Shown one piece after another: positions 7,546-9,568 of a stretch of DNA of 9,568 nt; the stretch's first letter is position 1, and every line of letters starts with the position of its first letter. The notes beneath the pieces are model-generated. The model was given only the letters and a program-made list of their open reading frames with translations, was not told where the DNA came from and made no database searches. This DNA is from Candidatus Fermentithermobacillaceae bacterium (lineage in GTDB: Bacteria > Bacillota > Sulfobacillia > Fermentithermobacillales > Fermentithermobacillaceae), in NCBI GenBank assembly GCA_012842105.1, contig DUTL01000186.1, positions 1 to 9,568 of the forward strand, given 5' to 3'. The position numbers and the translations under genes were made by a program.

Positions 7546-7553
7546 CCACCTCT
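7546..7553 (-). promoter_or_regulatory. Ribosome binding site supporting the TTG start of the ATPase gene
   Basis: AGAGGTGG on the minus strand ends 6 nt before TTG 7539. The next candidate, an in-frame GTG five codons later, is spaced less well. Confidence 0.65.
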
Positions 7554-7567
7554 GTTCGTACGATGAA

Positions 7568-7591
7568 GCAGCAGAACCGTAGCTCTGCTGC
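7568..7591 (-). promoter_or_regulatory. Intercistronic stem-loop with UACG tetraloop
   Basis: Between the binding-protein stop (7606) and the ATPase ribosome site, the minus-strand RNA can form a 10-bp stem (GCAGCAGAGC with GUUCUGCUGC, one G-U pair) closed by UACG, a stable UNCG-type loop. No U tract follows, so it is not a simple terminator. A stable hairpin here could protect the 3' end of the upstream message, keeping the binding protein more abundant than the membrane subunits, as seen in other importer operons. That role is inferred. Confidence 0.7.
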
Positions 7592-7605
7592 CTCTTGGCC
7601 TTCAT

Positions 7606-8727
7606 TTAGTTCTCAGCGCCAAAAATGTGAGATCCGGCAATGACTACGTAGTAATTGAGATCATCTGACAGCTGCCTGACAAACATCTCATTGCCTGCCT
7701 CTTCCTCCAACTGCTTCTTAATGGCAGGCATGTCAGTAAGGTCGGTTTGTCCGTCTACAGCCTGGAAGGCCAGTTCAACCAAAGACTGAATAATAGTCAT
7801 ATTAAGGGCAACAGGCCACGTTGCAAAACGGCCTGCCCCGCCTTTTTCAACAATCTTCTCCTCAATGGCATCCATAATCGCGTTCATATCTCCGGCCATT
7901 CCTTTTACGTCAATTCCCAGTGCACCGGGATAGCCCATGGTCGGCCCGGGGCTGCATTGTTCCGGGAAGATACACCCTGCTTCAAGAGCTGCCCTGATAA
8001 GAGGCTCTTGCATAGCAAGGTTGGTCCCGAACACAGCGATATCCTTGCCGTGGGCATTAACTTGCAGGGGTACATCCTCAAGGATGAATTTCTGAGTGCC
8101 TGGAATGCCGTCAGGGCCCATTGGATCAGGTGAAGAAATCTCGATGAACTCCATACCCAGGTTCTCACATTCTTGCTTAAATCTCTCTCTGCGCTGGGAA
8201 ACCAAAGTTATTGACATATGCCTTGGGAATGAATAATGTACAAATTTGGTGGCGCCCATTTTTTTTGCCAATTCGGGAATAGTCTTGCCACGTTCTGGTT
8301 CATCACGGTCTACGACAAGATCGGCCTTTTCGCCAACTACTTTGGGATCTTCGTGAGTCACGCCGACCAAAAGGAGAATGTCGTCTCGTGTTTGCCGAAC
8401 CTTGTCCAAAGCAGCAGAAGTTCCAGGCACACCCTGGCAAACCACAATGGCTTTTATGTCGGGGTCGGCCGCCAATTCCGTAATGCGCCCAATCATTGTT
8501 TCCTGCTCTTGCATGAAATTGTCGGGATAGGTGACATGAACCACACGGTCTCCGTAGCGTTCTTTCATTACTTCCGCTGCGCGATACTCATCTTCTCCCT
8601 GGGAGACAGTACCGGTCACAATACCTACCTTGAAATCGCTGGCTTGTCCGCCCGGCCCACAGCCGGCCATGGTGATTGACAATACAGCCAGCAGCAGTAA
8701 TACAACAACCTTTCTAAGTTTGCTCAT
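7606..8727 (-). CDS. DUF3798-type substrate-binding lipoprotein of an ABC importer
   Basis: Predicted lipid-anchored ligand-binding protein of 373 aa. It starts with MSKLRKVVVLLLLAVLS and a lipobox-like TMAGC (Cys23), followed by a Gly-rich tether. The mature part begins FKVGIVTGTVSQGEDEYRAA and continues with alternating strand/helix motifs (IKAIVVCQGVPGT, DIAVFGTNLAMQEPLI, GCIFPEQCSPGPTMGYPGALG), a periplasmic-binding-protein type I-like fold. I recognise it as DUF3798, which Pfam describes, as I recall, as mostly lipoproteins distantly related to the BMP family; this was not searched. Its place directly before the ATPase and permease genes supports the role. The ligand is unknown. The ATG at 8727 is chosen because AGGAGG lies 9 nt upstream; an in-frame GTG at 8751 would put that ribosome site inside the gene. 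Confidence 0.88.
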   Translation of the reverse strand: MSKLRKVVVLLLLAVLSITMAGCGPGGQASDFKVGIVTGTVSQGEDEYRAAEVMKERYGDRVVHVTYPDNFMQEQETMIGRITELAADPDIKAIVVCQGVPGTSAALDKVRQTRDDILLLVGVTHEDPKVVGEKADLVVDRDEPERGKTIPELAKKMGATKFVHYSFPRHMSITLVSQRRERFKQECENLGMEFIEISSPDPMGPDGIPGTQKFILEDVPLQVNAHGKDIAVFGTNLAMQEPLIRAALEAGCIFPEQCSPGPTMGYPGALGIDVKGMAGDMNAIMDAIEEKIVEKGGAGRFATWPVALNMTIIQSLVELAFQAVDGQTDLTDMPAIKKQLEEEAGNEMFVRQLSDDLNYYVVIAGSHIFGAEN

Positions 8728-8892
8728 AGTTCGATTCCTCCTGTAATACACTATCCATACACTTGCGTTAACCGGTCAAAATACACGAGCCGAACTAAAA
8801 ATTGTATAAAAAGATCCCCCCCTCCTTTCTCTCACGAGCTGAAGAGACAACGATATATGTGCAATAATGCAGGTGGATTTATGAATATTAGT
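8728..8892 (-). promoter_or_regulatory. Long 5' leader of the ABC operon
   Basis: About 165 nt lie between the predicted transcription start (about 8892) and the first start codon. The leader holds a small hairpin, TCTCT/AGAGA, and directly after it a strong orphan Shine-Dalgarno-like tract, AAAGGAGGGGGGG (plus 8816-8828). No ATG, GTG or TTG lies at a usable distance from that tract. Three copies of GTGTAT lie nearer the gene (8746-8751, 8757-8762, 8781-8786). I do not recognise a known riboswitch and see no U-tailed terminator. Confidence 0.45.
8737..8742 (-). promoter_or_regulatory. Ribosome binding site deciding the lipoprotein start
   Basis: AGGAGG on the minus strand lies 9 nt before ATG 8727, which excludes the longer in-frame start at 8751. 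Confidence 0.8.
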
Positions 8893-8900
8893 TGCAACTA
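8889..8900. promoter_or_regulatory. 12-bp palindrome over the -10, candidate operator
   Basis: TAGTTGCAACTA is a perfect 12-bp palindrome that overlaps the -10 hexamer and the predicted start site of the ABC operon. A dimeric repressor bound here would block RNA polymerase. No regulator gene is in the window, so the binding protein is unknown. Confidence 0.4.
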
Positions 8901-8926
8901 TATATGACTTTGGAGGGATGAGTCAA
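8899..8926 (-). promoter_or_regulatory. Sigma-A-type promoter of the ABC operon
   Basis: On the minus strand TTGACT (plus 8921-8926, 5 of 6 matches to TTGACA) is followed after 16 bp by TATATA (8899-8904). TATAGT at 8897-8902 gives an alternative with an 18-bp spacer. It points at the binding-protein gene and is the best promoter in the region. Confidence 0.7.
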
Positions 8927-8942
8927 GCGGACGTGGGAATGA

Positions 8943-9140
8943 AATCGAATAATTCCATTTTGTGGCTATGTGCCAGGGCTTGGCTCCCTCACATACGCCA
9001 CTGGCCCCGAGGTAGCTCCAGACGGAGGCAAGTGATGCGGTAGCCAACCCGCGAACGTCATAATGAATACCAATCGTTGCAGCAGCCAGAGCCCTAAATC
9101 TTACCCCGTCTGAGTAAATCTAAGCATCGGGAATAGGATT
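8943..9140 (+). ncRNA. Candidate structured non-coding RNA, possibly raiA-type
   Basis: This roughly 200-nt stretch without a plausible gene has many nested and crossing complementary segments. AATC 8943-8946 and ATTCC 8952-8956 can pair with GATT 9137-9140 and GGAAT 9130-9134 as a closing stem. GTGGC-TATGTG 8962-8972 pairs with CACATA-c-GCCAC 8990-9001, with AGGG/CCCT inside. CAGACGG 9019-9025 pairs with CCGTCTG 9106-9112. The apical segment AGGGCTTGGCT 8975-8985 is complementary to AGCCAgAGCCCT 9084-9095, which would make a pseudoknot. Smaller pairs are GCGG/CCGC (9037/9049), GGTA/TACC (9039/9068) and AACG/CGTT (9054/9075). Length, complexity and the Clostridia-like setting suggest the raiA motif, but this comes from general resemblance, not a search. 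The strand is uncertain because the pairings are nearly symmetric; plus is preferred since the minus-strand operon promoter lies outside and points away. No clear promoter was found for it. Confidence 0.55.
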
Positions 9141-9220
9141 GCAGCCTCGTTCATATCAGAGTAGCGGGCGTTCAAATATCTGTAGCGACAGTCCGTCTTG
9201 ATACATTGCCGTTTGATACA
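9141..9220. other. Unassigned spacer with a degenerate repeat remnant
   Basis: No gene or terminator is visible between the candidate RNA and the tandem array. The last 30 bases (about 9189-9220, ending GTTTGATACA) resemble the end of a 62-bp repeat unit (GTTCTAACACA) and may be a decayed outer copy. Confidence 0.4.
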
Positions 9221-9568
9221 CTTCAGCCGCAACGTTTGCGCCTACGCACGGTTCCGACCCCCATACGTCACGTTCTAACACACTTCAGCCGCAACGTTTG
9301 CGCCTGCGCACGGTTCAATCCCGGATATGTCACGTTTTAACACACTTCAGCCGCAACGTTTGCGCCTGCGCACGGTTCCATCCCGCATATGTCATGTTCT
9401 AACACACATCAGCCGCAACGTTTGCGCCTGTGCACGGTTCCATCCCGCATATGTCATGTTCTAACACACATCAGCCGCAACGTTTGTGCCTGCGCACGCT
9501 TCCGCCCCGCATATGTCACGTTCTAACACACATCAGCCGCAACGTTTGCGCCTGCGCACGCTTCAACC
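9221..9568. repeat. 62-bp tandem repeat array, 5.6 copies, running off the right edge
   Basis: Units begin at 9221, 9283, 9345, 9407, 9469 and 9531 with an exact 62-bp period; the last is cut by the window end. The core CAGCCGCAACGTTTG is invariant in all copies. Each unit contains a dyad (TGCGC-CT-GCGCA flanked by CCG/CGG) and ends near GTTCTAACACA. Changes are graded along the array: CTTCAG in the first three copies becomes CATCAG in the rest, and CGGTTC becomes CGCTTC in the last two, as expected from stepwise duplication. The period is not a multiple of three and stops occur, so it is not coding. There are no unique spacers, so it is not a CRISPR array. Confidence 0.95.

Noticed and set aside
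8728..8892. Known metabolite riboswitch in the ABC operon leader
   Set aside because: None of the conserved blocks I know for TPP, FMN, purine, SAM, glycine, lysine or cobalamin aptamers are visible, and there is no terminator hairpin.
8900..9122. Open reading frame of about 73 codons on the minus strand across the RNA candidate (contains VRGLATASLASVWSYLG)
   Set aside because: It has no ATG and no ribosome site, it runs through the operon promoter up to the -10, and its DNA is explained better by RNA base pairing. It is most likely a chance antisense frame of a structured RNA.
9221..9568. CRISPR array
   Set aside because: The whole 62-bp unit is conserved, including the part that would be spacer; there are no unique spacers and no cas genes in view.

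Overview
The window looks like chromosomal DNA of an anaerobic, Gram-positive-type bacterium, most likely Bacillota/Clostridia (Peptococcaceae-like). The reasons are strong AGGAGG-type ribosome binding sites, frequent GTG and TTG starts, lipoprotein signal peptides, a PdaC-like peptidoglycan deacetylase, a cobalamin riboswitch and a REP-like palindrome with GGGGACGGTCC arms. I recall similar palindromes from this group but could not search for them. All six protein genes I accept lie on the minus strand, so the biological reading order runs from high to low coordinates.

Right part (about 8728-9568): no protein gene. Next to the first gene lie a sigma-A-like promoter with a 12-bp palindrome over its -10 region and a leader of about 165 nt. 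Beyond that, about 8943-9140 can fold extensively as RNA on the plus strand (candidate raiA-type RNA, not proven). From 9221 to the window edge there is an array of at least 5.6 tandem 62-bp repeats.

Centre (8727-2178): an apparent operon encodes a complete ABC importer of the simple-sugar/nucleoside (BMP/RbsA-like) class. In order these are a DUF3798-type substrate-binding lipoprotein, a double-domain ATPase, and two BPD_transp_2 permeases whose genes overlap. An M20 metallodipeptidase-like gene follows after 166 bp. The likely logic is that the lipoprotein captures an unknown small ligand, the permease pair and ATPase import it, and the M20 hydrolase may cleave it in the cytoplasm. The second permease carries six tandem hexapeptides, encoded by 18-bp DNA repeats, before its first membrane segment.

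Left part (2177-1): a REP-like hairpin is followed by a PdaC-like lipoprotein deacetylase (DUF4163/DUF3298 plus NodB domains). Next come an exact 22-bp half copy of the REP arm, a promoter with an extended -10, and the 5' part of a cobalamin riboswitch that runs off the left edge. The riboswitch must control a gene outside the window.
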